Source of the DNA: Trypanosoma brucei gambiense DAL972
Lineage: Eukaryota > Euglenozoa > Kinetoplastea > Trypanosomatida > Trypanosomatidae
Direction: 5' to 3'
Assembly: GCF_000210295.1 (NCBI RefSeq)
Contig: NC_026737.1
Span: forward strand, 1,368,057-1,432,056
DNA: 64,000 bases
Of this stretch, positions 22,208-32,081 are shown one piece after another. How positions within the stretch are numbered: position 1 is the first letter of the stretch; each line of letters opens with the position of its first letter. The notes under the pieces are model-generated. The model searched no databases. It was not told where the DNA came from and was given only the letters and a program-made list of their open reading frames with translations. The position numbers and the translations under genes are program-made.

Positions 22208-22982
22208 GCGTTATTGTTTCACGACAGTATGTCCGAGTAGTACTCCACTGTTAGTAATAACACAACGATTTACACACACTGCGTTGCTTGGTGTCCACTG
22301 TAAAGCAAAGTATACGTATATATTTCCTTTTGTTTCCCTTCACTGTATCAACACACACACACACAAAAAAAAAAAAAAATCTCCCCGTTTCCGGTTTTAT
22401 ATGCACAGTTGTTGCCAATTATTTACTGGTTGGGCGCCAGCCTCAGTGCAGGAATGTGTGGCGTGAGCAGAACTTTGTGTTTTGTCCCACTCGTTGCTTG
22501 TTGCCTGCACAGTGAACTTTCGTTCCCTAACCCTTCTCCTTTATTTACTCACCTTTCGGCTTCTTTTCGACTGATTTGTCCAGTTTTCTCCACGATACCT
22601 CAACGGCAGCAAACCCAAGGAGAAAACAAGGCTGTTGGACACTTTATGGGGTATCGTGCTTCCTAAACCAAGTGTACGTGTACGTGTACGTACGGGTGTA
22701 ATGAAATGGAAAGAGGAAAGTCAGCAACAGCAAGGAGGAAATGGTGGAGACTAAGCAAAAGGCATAAAAAAAAAAAGGATAAGCAAGCCAAAGTTTCGAC
22801 ACTAACTGTGAAGAACAATGCCAGTTGAAGGACCATTGACGCTCTTCGCAGGGAGGAAGAAAAATTTGTAACTGATGCTTAATGGTCAAATAGTTAAAGG
22901 ACCTCAAACTGAAAAGCTTCGGGTCGTGCGAGCAAGGCATCCTTCTCTTCCCGACTTACCAACCCACCAACCGTCCAAAGGT
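22208..22982. other. Intergenic region with polypyrimidine tract
   Basis: No gene is supported. An (AC)n plus A-run at about 22349-22380 reads as T-run plus (GT)n on the coding strand, a candidate trans-splice signal for the NEK gene. A (GTACGT)-type short palindromic repeat lies at 22675-22692. Confidence 0.5.
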
Positions 22983-25649
22983 TCACTCAACAGCAGTTGC
23001 GGATGACGATTCAGAGCGAGACCGTTTTGCTGGTGGTTCACTCGATGAGTTCTCCTCGCCTTCATTTTCTTCACTATCACAGTTGCAACTATCGTCGTTG
23101 GACGCAAAATCACTGTTGTCTGGGGCCTGCTGGGCAGATGTTGTGTAATGGCTCTCAAGCGGGTCGTCGTAACCAACCACTCCGGAGCCCATCACCTGCA
23201 ACTTATTGTTGGCCGGTTGCGCATCGACGCCAAGCTCTGCCAACAATAATTCAAAATCTGAATCTCTCCCATTCCACCCATTACGCTCCACTGTGCTCGC
23301 TACACTTGACGTCTCTGCACCAGCAGAAGCGGCTTCCTCAGGTGTCTCTAGCAGCGAGTGCTCCAAGCGAGTGGCGAGAGCTGGGCAGTGCTGTCGCATG
23401 CGCTCTCCGTAAGCTTGCCACAGTCGATTGCCAACATTATGGCACATATTTCTGTTGCACTCATCCACATCTACGTCCGCGCCGTCGCCGTTCGCGGATG
23501 AGATAACAGTGCTTTCATCTTCGGACGCAAACAGCGACGGCGCAAAGGGATTATTGGCTGAGCCGCAGAACGATGTTTGCCGCAGCGCACTCCCCTTTTC
23601 CATGCGGATTGCTCTGCACAGGGAATCAATCAGATGGGCAAGAGAGGAGTGGAACAAACTGTTGCTGTTGGGGCTACAGACTAAATAACGGCGCACGGCT
23701 GTATCGAGAAGCTCTCCACCTGCATACAGCAGCGGCAATGCCACAAGCTGTCGCTTGTTGCAATTTAATAGGGAAGCAATAAAAGACGCAACGGACGATT
23801 GCACGTTCGCGACAGATCGTGCACGAGACTGCAGTACGTTGTCCAAACATTGCACCAGGCAAGACTGTTGTAGAAGGTTAGCAAGCGGCCTACTAAGCGG
23901 TTCATCTACCGCGTCAACAAGCACTGTAAAGACTCTTAGTATGTGAATCACACGTGTCTCGCCGTGGAATCCTCGCATCACACTCTCTAACGAACCCAAG
24001 ACATTCACCAGCCCCTCTGTAAGCGATAGTAGTGGAGGCCGTCGTTTCCCATCATCTCCATTCAACCAAAATTGTATAATGTCGCGCCTCTCAGCCGCAC
24101 AGATAGCCACGCCAGCCGGTGACTGAAGCAGCGCGCACGTTACGCAAGACACTACGGCATCCACTGCCGCCTGCAGTTCAGCGCCACAGTGAGTTACCAC
24201 AACGCATTGCAGCAGTAACTCGAGTAAGCAACCATCCGGCTTAGAATGGCCCTCCTCCGTAAGCAAACACCGTCCCTGAGGGTAAAATGTGAGGCAATTA
24301 CTGATGATATCACATGCCATCAGTAGCGCCATCCCTGGTGAAATGTTAGGTGATATTAAGCACTGTTGGTCCGGTTGCCAGCGAGGCGCTGCTTCGTAAA
24401 GGGCCAGAGCCCTAGAAAGAACGAACCGAATAAAGGGTATCAGCGACGTTCTGATCATGGCCCCAAATATGGACGACTTATACTCAATGGACATCGCAGC
24501 GCTGCGCACCGTCCTGCACATATCGTGTAGGAATGCGGTGACTTCAAAGGCAAGTTTAACGTCGTCGTAAGCCCGAGTAAAGGCTTCGGGTAAAATATGA
24601 CGCGACTTGCATATGTCATCCACCAGTTGGCTTTTATTAGTCATTATGTAATTGCTGAGAAGCGAAGAAGGGTTGGCATCTGCTTCATCAAGGGAGACCG
24701 GAAGCATATCTTTCAAGCAACTACACGCATGCAGTTCATGAATCTTCAACACAGTGCTCTCCGGAAGCATAAGCGGATTACGAAATGTTGCACGCCGTTG
24801 GGCAATGTCAACGAAACCCGATTGACTATCACACCTTCCAATAGCAAACTGCACGACCTGGAGAACCCTGTCAATAACTTCCCTGTCTATAAATTGGGAG
24901 ATAATTTTCCCGTCTGTACAGAACGGTTGATGTAAGAGTGTAGTTGTGATTGTCCCTATGAGGTTCATGCCCCGCTGGTCGTTGTCTCCTTTGCAATATT
25001 CAAATAGGTCTACCAACTCCTTAATGTACGTCTCATGACTCCGAACGAACAGTCCGAAGCGCTGTGGGTTTGTCTGCATCACAGAAATAATAGTTGGAAG
25101 ATTTTCACGGCATACCAACCAGTTTCTGCAGAGTGCCAGAGGTCCTCCACACCCATCAATGTAGCCCTCAGCCTCACTCCCAGTGACTACAAGACCTCCT
25201 CCGTCGTCACCACCATTGTTCATCCCCCCGACTTCGGTAGGAGGCCGACGTGAGCGCTGGTAATCTAATATTTCTGAATAGATCTTATCGCATCCCTCTT
25301 TTGTGTTGAAGCTACATGAGAGAAGGCGACCAAGCGCCACATCTGACCACAAGAGAATGGTTTCCTGCTGGACAACGTAGATATCCTCGAGGCTGATGGG
25401 CGTACTGATTAACAGCTCTTGTGGGTTGTCAATATCAACCATTTCCAGACACCCAACTGTTTGCTCCAACCTGCCGCAGTCGCCACTTCGCCCTTCGCCT
25501 TTGCCTTCACCAAACCCCTCCTCTCCTTCATTAGCTACGGAGCGCATCACAATAAATACAACACCAACACCCATTTCTGTCCATGACTCCTGGTCGGACA
25601 GGGCCGTGTACAACTTCGCCTTCGTGAAGAGATGAGGGCCATTATCCAT
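22983..25649 (-). CDS. PP4R3: Protein phosphatase 4 regulatory subunit 3 (PP4R3/SMEK/Psy2-like)
   Basis: An 888-residue protein starting at the ATG before DNGPHLFTKAKLYTAL; the frame extends further upstream, but this start begins the conserved domain. Residues about 8-130 form the EVH1/RanBP1-like PH domain of SMEK proteins (KAKLYT...W.EMGVGVVFI). A helical-repeat region follows, with the family's characteristic central stretch (KIHELHACSCLKDMLP, then LLSNYIMTNKSQLVDDI). The C-terminus is acidic and Ser/Asp/Glu rich with a late basic cluster (PPAKRSRSES) that may be a nuclear signal. In other eukaryotes PP4R3 targets the PP4 catalytic subunit to substrates in DNA repair and chromosome segregation. 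The length is near that of animal family members. Confidence 0.82.
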   Translation of the reverse strand: MDNGPHLFTKAKLYTALSDQESWTEMGVGVVFIVMRSVANEGEEGFGEGKGEGRSGDCGRLEQTVGCLEMVDIDNPQELLISTPISLEDIYVVQQETILLWSDVALGRLLSCSFNTKEGCDKIYSEILDYQRSRRPPTEVGGMNNGGDDGGGLVVTGSEAEGYIDGCGGPLALCRNWLVCRENLPTIISVMQTNPQRFGLFVRSHETYIKELVDLFEYCKGDNDQRGMNLIGTITTTLLHQPFCTDGKIISQFIDREVIDRVLQVVQFAIGRCDSQSGFVDIAQRRATFRNPLMLPESTVLKIHELHACSCLKDMLPVSLDEADANPSSLLSNYIMTNKSQLVDDICKSRHILPEAFTRAYDDVKLAFEVTAFLHDMCRTVRSAAMSIEYKSSIFGAMIRTSLIPFIRFVLSRALALYEAAPRWQPDQQCLISPNISPGMALLMACDIISNCLTFYPQGRCLLTEEGHSKPDGCLLELLLQCVVVTHCGAELQAAVDAVVSCVTCALLQSPAGVAICAAERRDIIQFWLNGDDGKRRPPLLSLTEGLVNVLGSLESVMRGFHGETRVIHILRVFTVLVDAVDEPLSRPLANLLQQSCLVQCLDNVLQSRARSVANVQSSVASFIASLLNCNKRQLVALPLLYAGGELLDTAVRRYLVCSPNSNSLFHSSLAHLIDSLCRAIRMEKGSALRQTSFCGSANNPFAPSLFASEDESTVISSANGDGADVDVDECNRNMCHNVGNRLWQAYGERMRQHCPALATRLEHSLLETPEEAASAGAETSSVASTVERNGWNGRDSDFELLLAELGVDAQPANNKLQVMGSGVVGYDDPLESHYTTSAQQAPDNSDFASNDDSCNCDSEENEGEENSSSEPPAKRSRSESSSATAVE

Positions 25650-27530
25650 CTCTCCGCAGTTCCAACTGTTGCGGGCAGGTAATTCAGATATGAAACGAAA
25701 AGATCCTTTACTGTATATACTTCGGACAGATAAAAGTACGTGCAACACTTCAGCAGATCGAAACGAAACTATAACTAACTTATTTGACCGTTCACTCTAT
25801 GACGCAGGCCCTCCACTTTGTACTAGGCAACTGGTGTGTTGCCCGGGTGTGTCACAATCCTCACTGTGCAATCGCAGTTCTATTTTTGTGTTGCCCCACC
25901 CTGTACTTGTCAGCGGAAGGTCCCACAAATAGAAACGAGTAAATGCGTTAAAAACGAAAAATTCAAAAAAAAAAAAAGTAAAAGCAAAACGGGCGATAGA
26001 ATGCTGAAAAGGCTCTTTCCAGGCGCACACATAACTGAACTGGAAGACTTACAGAGTGGTGGAAGTTGGTGGTGTTCAGGAATGCAGATGTACTCCAAGA
26101 CTGGACAATATATACGCAAATGCATATGAAATAAGAAAAAAATACGAGGAAGTGTACCGCAAAAAAAAAAAAAGCGCACAAACCCCTACAATATGGTGGC
26201 AGAAATACACGTACTCCATGTGAATGTTACAGTTTTATCAGAACCATATTCATCTCAGCGTATTCGAAAGCTGAAGGCTCTCCATAAACGGTAGCAGAAA
26301 GAACAACCTCAACTGTGTTGCCTCTGCTTCGTAAAAATGCAACACAATGGAGGTGACGCGACTTGATACACACACAGAAACACAGAAACACAGAGACACA
26401 CACACACAGAGAGAGAGAGAGAGACACAGGAACGGTAAAACAAAAAGTCACTTGCGGCATACGAGACGACTTTTGTTCCCCCAACAACAACAACAACACA
26501 CCTGAAGGTTACCGTTAGGGTGGAAGAGAAAAAAGAAATCGTATCATGTAACCTTTTTGGCCTGATCCACAAGTTTGGTGGGATGTCCAAACTGAATGGG
26601 CTTTTCATTGAATTGCTGCTGCAACATATTTGGAGTAACGGGAAACAAATTGAAATTACATCCATTTCACGCCTTTGATGCTGCGGTAGTGAGTCACAGA
26701 GATGGCAACAACAACAAAAAAAAAAACACGGCTCAGGCGATGTGCCTTTAACTAACTTGACCAATGAAAAACGCAGCGGACACTTTGCAGGTCCCTCACG
26801 TTCTTCTTTCATTGCTTGGCCTTGACCTTCTGCCATTATCACCATCAAATCATCCGCTACAAGAAATTCATCTGCTTTTCGCTATCAAGACTTTCCTCTT
26901 AGTATTGGGTATTGCTCCGACCGAGAGCCGTGAGCGGTAACTCCATACAAATACGAGTAGTTTTGTAAGTAACAAAAAAAAAAGAGCAGTCAATGTACGA
27001 ACCTATAGTTTTATACTGTGCTCCTGTGCTCAGTTAGAAATTATCATTTGAGGAGAAAAAAGGAGTCGCAAAGTAGCAAGTAGAATAAAAGCAACAGTAC
27101 GAACCGGAGAAATCAGCTCCAAAGTCCCCGCAAGGTGGATATACATATATATATTTATTTTTAAAAAATAAGTTGAAAGACCGTAGAAAAAATGAAAAGG
27201 TTGTGTCTCTAGAGCATCTATCGAAAGCAATTCCGTTTTTTTTTTCTCAACAGGCGGAACCGCCCTTTACTTAACACGCGCAAGCAATTTGTAAACCCTC
27301 ATACTACGTAGCGTTTCACGAACAGCTACTGCGGTGTGATCGGGTCGAAGAAATAAGCGAAATTCATGGTGAAAAGCCGAAAATGCGGCACATGTGTTTA
27401 CTACTCTATTATTAGTACTGTGAAAACGCAAAGCTTCCTAGCATTAATGACCAATATATACGTGTATATATATATATATATATATACTACGGGTTTATTG
27501 TTAGGTTGCATGATATTTTATGTTCGCGTA
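25650..27530. other. Long intergenic region with microsatellites
   Basis: 1.9 kb without a supported gene. It holds A-runs (25967-25977, 26161-26173, 26715-26726), an (AC)n/(AG)n compound microsatellite at about 26371-26428 (a long pyrimidine-purine alternating plus CT tract on the coding strand) and a (TA)n run at about 27466-27487. These suit UTR and splice-signal functions. A 179-codon minus frame here encodes simple-sequence residues only. Confidence 0.5.
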
Positions 27531-30182
27531 TCACATCATCGATACCAGAGCACGCACGCTGTCGGAGGGACATGAGAAACTTGTTTCCGCAGAGCATAAA
27601 CTCCGGTGGTGGCTTCCCGGCGATCCGTTTCCATCTCGGTCGAGCGGCCCCATTCTTCGGTGGGATCGTGTATTTTCGAGCGGTTTACTGTAGCGGAAAT
27701 CGTTCGATTTTTCTGCTGCTTGAAGGCTATTTCTTGCGTGCAGCCTGAGACGATCCACTGTTAGACCATTTGCTTTAAATGTGGCATTTTGCACAGCGCC
27801 TAACTGCTGTTTTTTACAACAAGTAGCGGCTGCCATCATTCTGTTGGTGCAGCGATTATTTAACGGTTTACACGCGATGGGGCTGTTGGCCGCATTCACA
27901 TACCTGATAGAAGGCGCAATTTGTGTCGTGTGTCGCTTCACAAACTCCTTCCATGTGCGGAAGTACCGACGCAAAAACTCCAAATGAACTCTGTTGAGGA
28001 GTGCAGCAAAAGCTGTCGGAGTGGGGTGGCCACCACCAGTACCCAATCTCTCCTCGTCACACCTCACAGAACGCTTTAGCGGTATTGAAACATTTTTTCC
28101 CCAACGCTGTGCTGTCGAGGAAGGCCAAACCTGAGGCGAGTGAAGTGGCTCTAGAAAAATATCATCATTCTTCTCGACCAGTTGAGATCCGCGTTCGGAG
28201 GGTATTTTCTCATCAACGCTTGTTCCGCCTGAAGGTGTGCGCGGGGAATTTCGTGGGCCCATGGGTAACGTCTGAGTTCGCAGAAAAGGAGCCTGTGAGT
28301 CGTCCTCCTCCTGTTCCAAGCAGGTTTTAAAGCTGCGCGCTGTCAGCATCGAATCTCCGGTTACAGCATCAGATGGTACACTTCCTAACACATCACCAAC
28401 AATGGTTTCGTGCAAGTTCTCCACAAAATGGCTCATGTTGGAAGCCAACTCGGCAGCCTTCACGAGAGGGTCCATTTCCACACCTTTGCCCGACATCGGC
28501 TTAAGGTAACTGGTGTCATTGTCACCCCCACAATTTGTTTTCTCCCTGTTAAGTATCGGTTGGGACAACAAAAATAGACCCTGGCACATCCTTCCTTCCG
28601 TGTTGTCAGTTTGTGTCGCTGAATCCAGCACTTTGCGGTGGTCATCATATCGCACATCACCACTTGCTGCAGGCCGCCTCTCACGAGGTGGTGACGGCAG
28701 CGGATTCTCACAGATTTCCATCATTTGCTTCTTGTCAATATTCGCTTGGTCTTCTCGTGTAACTTCCTCTGTTCCAATGATATCGGAAATTTCGACGACG
28801 TCAAATTGAGAGGAACCACTCTCCTCAACTGAGGCATGCCCAAAATACGTCTGACCCGCTCTGACTTGAGGTTGCGGTGCACTGCACCCCCGACTGGAGG
28901 CACCAAATATGTCGCACCCCGCATTCCATCGAAGCGTACATTTTTCATAGGCAAATTCTGGATCCTCAGGACACCAATCAAATATTTCTCGTCCAAATGG
29001 AACATTTGCTTTCTGTCTTCTTGAGGTCAACGGTGGCCCAGCGGCGGCGTGGTCCATGTTCTTTTTCATAACAAAGCTTTGCTCTGAACTCCTGTACCGG
29101 GAATTGCCACAGAAGCTGCCAAGTCGGTGGGGCTCAGTGGAAGGTAATTTACCACCAGCACACCAAGCGATGCCGTTGTCGCGCCTTCTTGCTGGGGACT
29201 TTACTCCGACCCAGGGTGATGCCGCCCTTGGGGAGCGCATTGCAGACAACGACACTTTCTTTTTGTCATCACATTCCCTGTTTCTTTCAATGGCAGAGCG
29301 TACGTTGGTCAGTAGTAGAGACCCTCTGCTAATAGAGCTCGTTGGCGCAAATGTCATCGACGCAGGGGATTGTCTCATCGGCTGAATTGGGGTTGGCACT
29401 GACTCTGGTCGGACCATTACCGCGCCTCGAGACTCTCTTTGGCATGTTTGAATGCTTTCGCTTTTAGTAATAACGTCGGCCTTAAGGTTGGTATCGATGG
29501 ACGGGTGTTTGTTACTTTCCAGGAAGCGGTCCACCGGTTGCGCAAAGGCCTCTAATGCTCTATCTCGAGTTGTTTTCGCGGCATACTCCCGTCGAAGCAG
29601 CGCCGCTCGCGTCTGCCGAGGCGAACCCAAAATCAAGGCGTCACCAGTGAAGCGCGGTGTGATATGATTGTTGCCAGTTGCGGAAGAAACTGCAGCAACG
29701 GCGGCTGCAAGAAGGTTTGCATGGCCGGTTGCAGCGCTGCTTCCAACAAACTCCTGCCTCGGGCTTTGCTTTCCCATTGGTGTATTCAATAATTCCCGTG
29801 TGGTTCTTGGCGGAGAAGGTACGTCACGTTTATTCGCAACAAAAAACGCATGGCGGCGCGGCGTCATTGCTGCATGCACCTCTCCTTCATTGTCCGCTCG
29901 CCTTTCCCGCTTAGCTTTGCAATCACCTGCAAACCTGGAAAGGTGCGGTACCCTCCCGTCACCGAACTCCCGTGCAACCGTGTGATTAAATTTAGCACTT
30001 TTCTGTGGGGCGATTCTGATGGGTTTCGTATATCTCACTGCTTCATGAGCTCGTAATGGTGAGGGGATACTAAAGAAAACTGAATCCTGATTGTAATCCA
30101 TATCCTCCTCGTCTTGCGATGGTGCTGACGACTCCTTCTCCTGAAGGATACGCAAAGCTGCTCTGGAAAGCGGGCCCTTCAT
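27531..30182 (-). CDS. Large hypothetical protein, mostly disordered
   Basis: An 883-residue open frame from an ATG (MKGPLSRAALRILQEKESS). Much of it is low-hydrophobicity, Ser/Arg/Pro-rich sequence with short basic-Pro motifs (SPRAASPWVG, NSPRTPSGG), typical of phosphorylated cytoskeletal proteins. Near residue 735 is one helix with the pattern LEFLRRYFRTWKEFVKRH, resembling a single Sfi1/centrin-binding repeat. That hints at a basal-body or cytoskeletal role, but one copy is weak evidence. No enzyme domain, signal peptide or membrane segment is visible. The frame's length and the antisense ORFs being shorter support it being real. Confidence 0.75.
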   Translation of the reverse strand: MKGPLSRAALRILQEKESSAPSQDEEDMDYNQDSVFFSIPSPLRAHEAVRYTKPIRIAPQKSAKFNHTVAREFGDGRVPHLSRFAGDCKAKRERRADNEGEVHAAMTPRRHAFFVANKRDVPSPPRTTRELLNTPMGKQSPRQEFVGSSAATGHANLLAAAVAAVSSATGNNHITPRFTGDALILGSPRQTRAALLRREYAAKTTRDRALEAFAQPVDRFLESNKHPSIDTNLKADVITKSESIQTCQRESRGAVMVRPESVPTPIQPMRQSPASMTFAPTSSISRGSLLLTNVRSAIERNRECDDKKKVSLSAMRSPRAASPWVGVKSPARRRDNGIAWCAGGKLPSTEPHRLGSFCGNSRYRSSEQSFVMKKNMDHAAAGPPLTSRRQKANVPFGREIFDWCPEDPEFAYEKCTLRWNAGCDIFGASSRGCSAPQPQVRAGQTYFGHASVEESGSSQFDVVEISDIIGTEEVTREDQANIDKKQMMEICENPLPSPPRERRPAASGDVRYDDHRKVLDSATQTDNTEGRMCQGLFLLSQPILNREKTNCGGDNDTSYLKPMSGKGVEMDPLVKAAELASNMSHFVENLHETIVGDVLGSVPSDAVTGDSMLTARSFKTCLEQEEDDSQAPFLRTQTLPMGPRNSPRTPSGGTSVDEKIPSERGSQLVEKNDDIFLEPLHSPQVWPSSTAQRWGKNVSIPLKRSVRCDEERLGTGGGHPTPTAFAALLNRVHLEFLRRYFRTWKEFVKRHTTQIAPSIRYVNAANSPIACKPLNNRCTNRMMAAATCCKKQQLGAVQNATFKANGLTVDRLRLHARNSLQAAEKSNDFRYSKPLENTRSHRRMGPLDRDGNGSPGSHHRSLCSAETSFSCPSDSVRALVSMM

Positions 30183-31319
30183 TCTATCAGTGCAGTTTTG
30201 TGCAGATATAGGAGTCTACCTTGCCTACTGATTAAAGAGGTTACAACCGAGGTAAGAAACAGAGAAATGGACGGCACAGGACTATGACAGCGAGTCATTC
30301 CTATATACAACCTGCCAACGGGGGAGGGGCGAGTGGAAACAGCTTCGGAAAGAAGAACCAGCCGCAATGACAGTGCCATGCACATAAACATGTATACAAT
30401 GTGTAACGGATATGCACCATTATCGCTAGGTGTAGATAAGGGAGAAGTTTTAATATCGGTAACTTCCTGAGGGGGGGAGATAACTCCCTTCGAAAAAAGA
30501 GCAACATTTAAATCAGATACACGTGTAATAGCAAGCAAGAGTAAACGACCCTGAACTGTGGCATCAAGCACAATTCCTTGCATTTGTTCGAGCTTACAGG
30601 TGTGACAAAGAGGTGAGGAGCCCCCCGCCTTTTGTTTTGTTTGTTACGACCCACAGGCCCTCAACATACTCCAACGTTACACTGACGTAATATTGTTTGC
30701 CTGGCTCACTAGATAACAACGTTCAGAAGGTGTGAGAGACTTGTGCGCACCCCTTACCGCTCCCATGGTCTGCTGATTCATCTAATGATTGAAACTGAAT
30801 GCTTCTTTTTATGCAACACTTGCCGTTACGAGCCCTAATTGCAAGGCGACCATTCGGAAACCCTTACACGCGGCCGCTGCACAACTCTGTGGGTGCTAAC
30901 CATGCCCTTTACTATCGTTGCTTACCCTTATCCGAATACAAGTTAAACGTCTGCAAGTAGTGAAAGGGTGAGAATCAAATTGCCTGAAGAAATGTCTGTC
31001 GACCCCTGCCAACGGGTAACTCCTCACCGATGAATTAAAGCATTTCCTCAAATTTCCATAGAAATATAAAGGTGATAAGTGATGGAAGTTAGCGAAGAAA
31101 CGAACACACACATACACACAAAACAGCCGGCTCTCATTTGCTGGGCCAACATCACAAACAAGACAAACCATTTCCTCAGCTGAAATGCTCTACCACCGCA
31201 CGCGCTTAACGATCTACGGGAGAGAGAAATGGATGGAGAAGCAAAGAATAACAACACATGCATATAAACAGGGGCATATAGACAAAAACAACTGGTAAGA
31301 TACCCGCTCAACCTTTGGT
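30183..31319. other. Intergenic region
   Basis: 1.1 kb with no gene I can support. A 134-codon minus frame (30179-30583) overlaps the start of the large hypothetical gene by four bases and has atypical, hydrophobic-mixed composition, so it was not called. A G-run lies at 30471-30477. Confidence 0.4.
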
Positions 31320-31613
31320 CTAAAAAAATAGACCGCAGCACGTCACCTCGGGTGTGGGTGACTTTTCCTCAGACTTGTTTGGCCCCCTCGGACAGTTAGC
31401 CTCCGGGGGTGTATGAGCAGGTGGTACGTGGAAGACGTCGTTAAAACGTTCAGTCCACAACTTCGGGTCCGAGACAACTCTGCCCTCTGCAAACGAACTG
31501 TTTTTAGATAAAGGGGGGATGCTTGAGTTACTCGGCAGCTGCAAACTAGGGAGACTCGAGCGCCTTTGTATTATTCGCTCCCCTAACGTAGTTTTCTCCG
31601 TTGCAACCTGCAT
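31320..31613 (-). CDS. Small hypothetical protein with Cys-Cys near the C-terminus
   Basis: A 97-residue frame from an ATG (MQVATEKTTLGERIIQRR). It is polar and rich in Ser and Pro, with a plausible helix (VSDPKLWTERFNDVF), and ends EVTCCGLFF. No family is recognised. The composition is protein-like, the start is good and the orientation matches its neighbours, so it is more likely real than not. The double Cys could be an acylation site, but that is speculation. Confidence 0.5.
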   Translation of the reverse strand: MQVATEKTTLGERIIQRRSSLPSLQLPSNSSIPPLSKNSSFAEGRVVSDPKLWTERFNDVFHVPPAHTPPEANCPRGPNKSEEKSPTPEVTCCGLFF

Positions 31614-32081
31614 TTAATCTTACCTACGTCGGTATATGCGTTTTGCTGCTGCGACCGATATTTGTCGAAGCACACAAACACGTATGACAAGCAGTGGAGA
31701 AGTGACGGAAAAGGGGTCATGCATCTTGTCATCAAGGTTGATAAACATTTGACAGATTAGTGATGACAACAACAACCAACCTTACAGAAGAAAATAAAGA
31801 TGTAAACACTCATGTCCTAACGCACGTCGATAAGAAAACATAATGCGCAACTTGGCGACTTGTATGACAAAAAATATACACGAACGGTAGCTGAAACCTT
31901 TCGTGGTGGGGCACCTCGACTCCGAAGAGGTATCTACTGATGGATTGGGAAGTTGTAAAAAAGTAAAAAAAAAATGTTACTGTCGTCTCCCTTTCGTCTG
32001 TCATTGGGAAGACGATAAACTTGTGATGACTCCTAAGGTTACGCTCTTGCGGAGTCGGGCGAAAACGAAGTCCGTATAACA
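31614..32081. other. Intergenic region
   Basis: No gene is supported. The A-run at 31964-31974 is a T-run on the coding strand and could serve processing of the small hypothetical gene's mRNA. Confidence 0.4.

Noticed and set aside
26309..26845. 179-codon minus-strand frame
   Set aside because: Most of it translates microsatellite and homopolymer DNA (Val/Cys and Ser/Leu runs); not a credible protein.
30179..30583. 134-codon minus-strand frame
   Set aside because: It overlaps the next gene's start by four bases, has no recognisable features, and its composition is unlike its neighbours.
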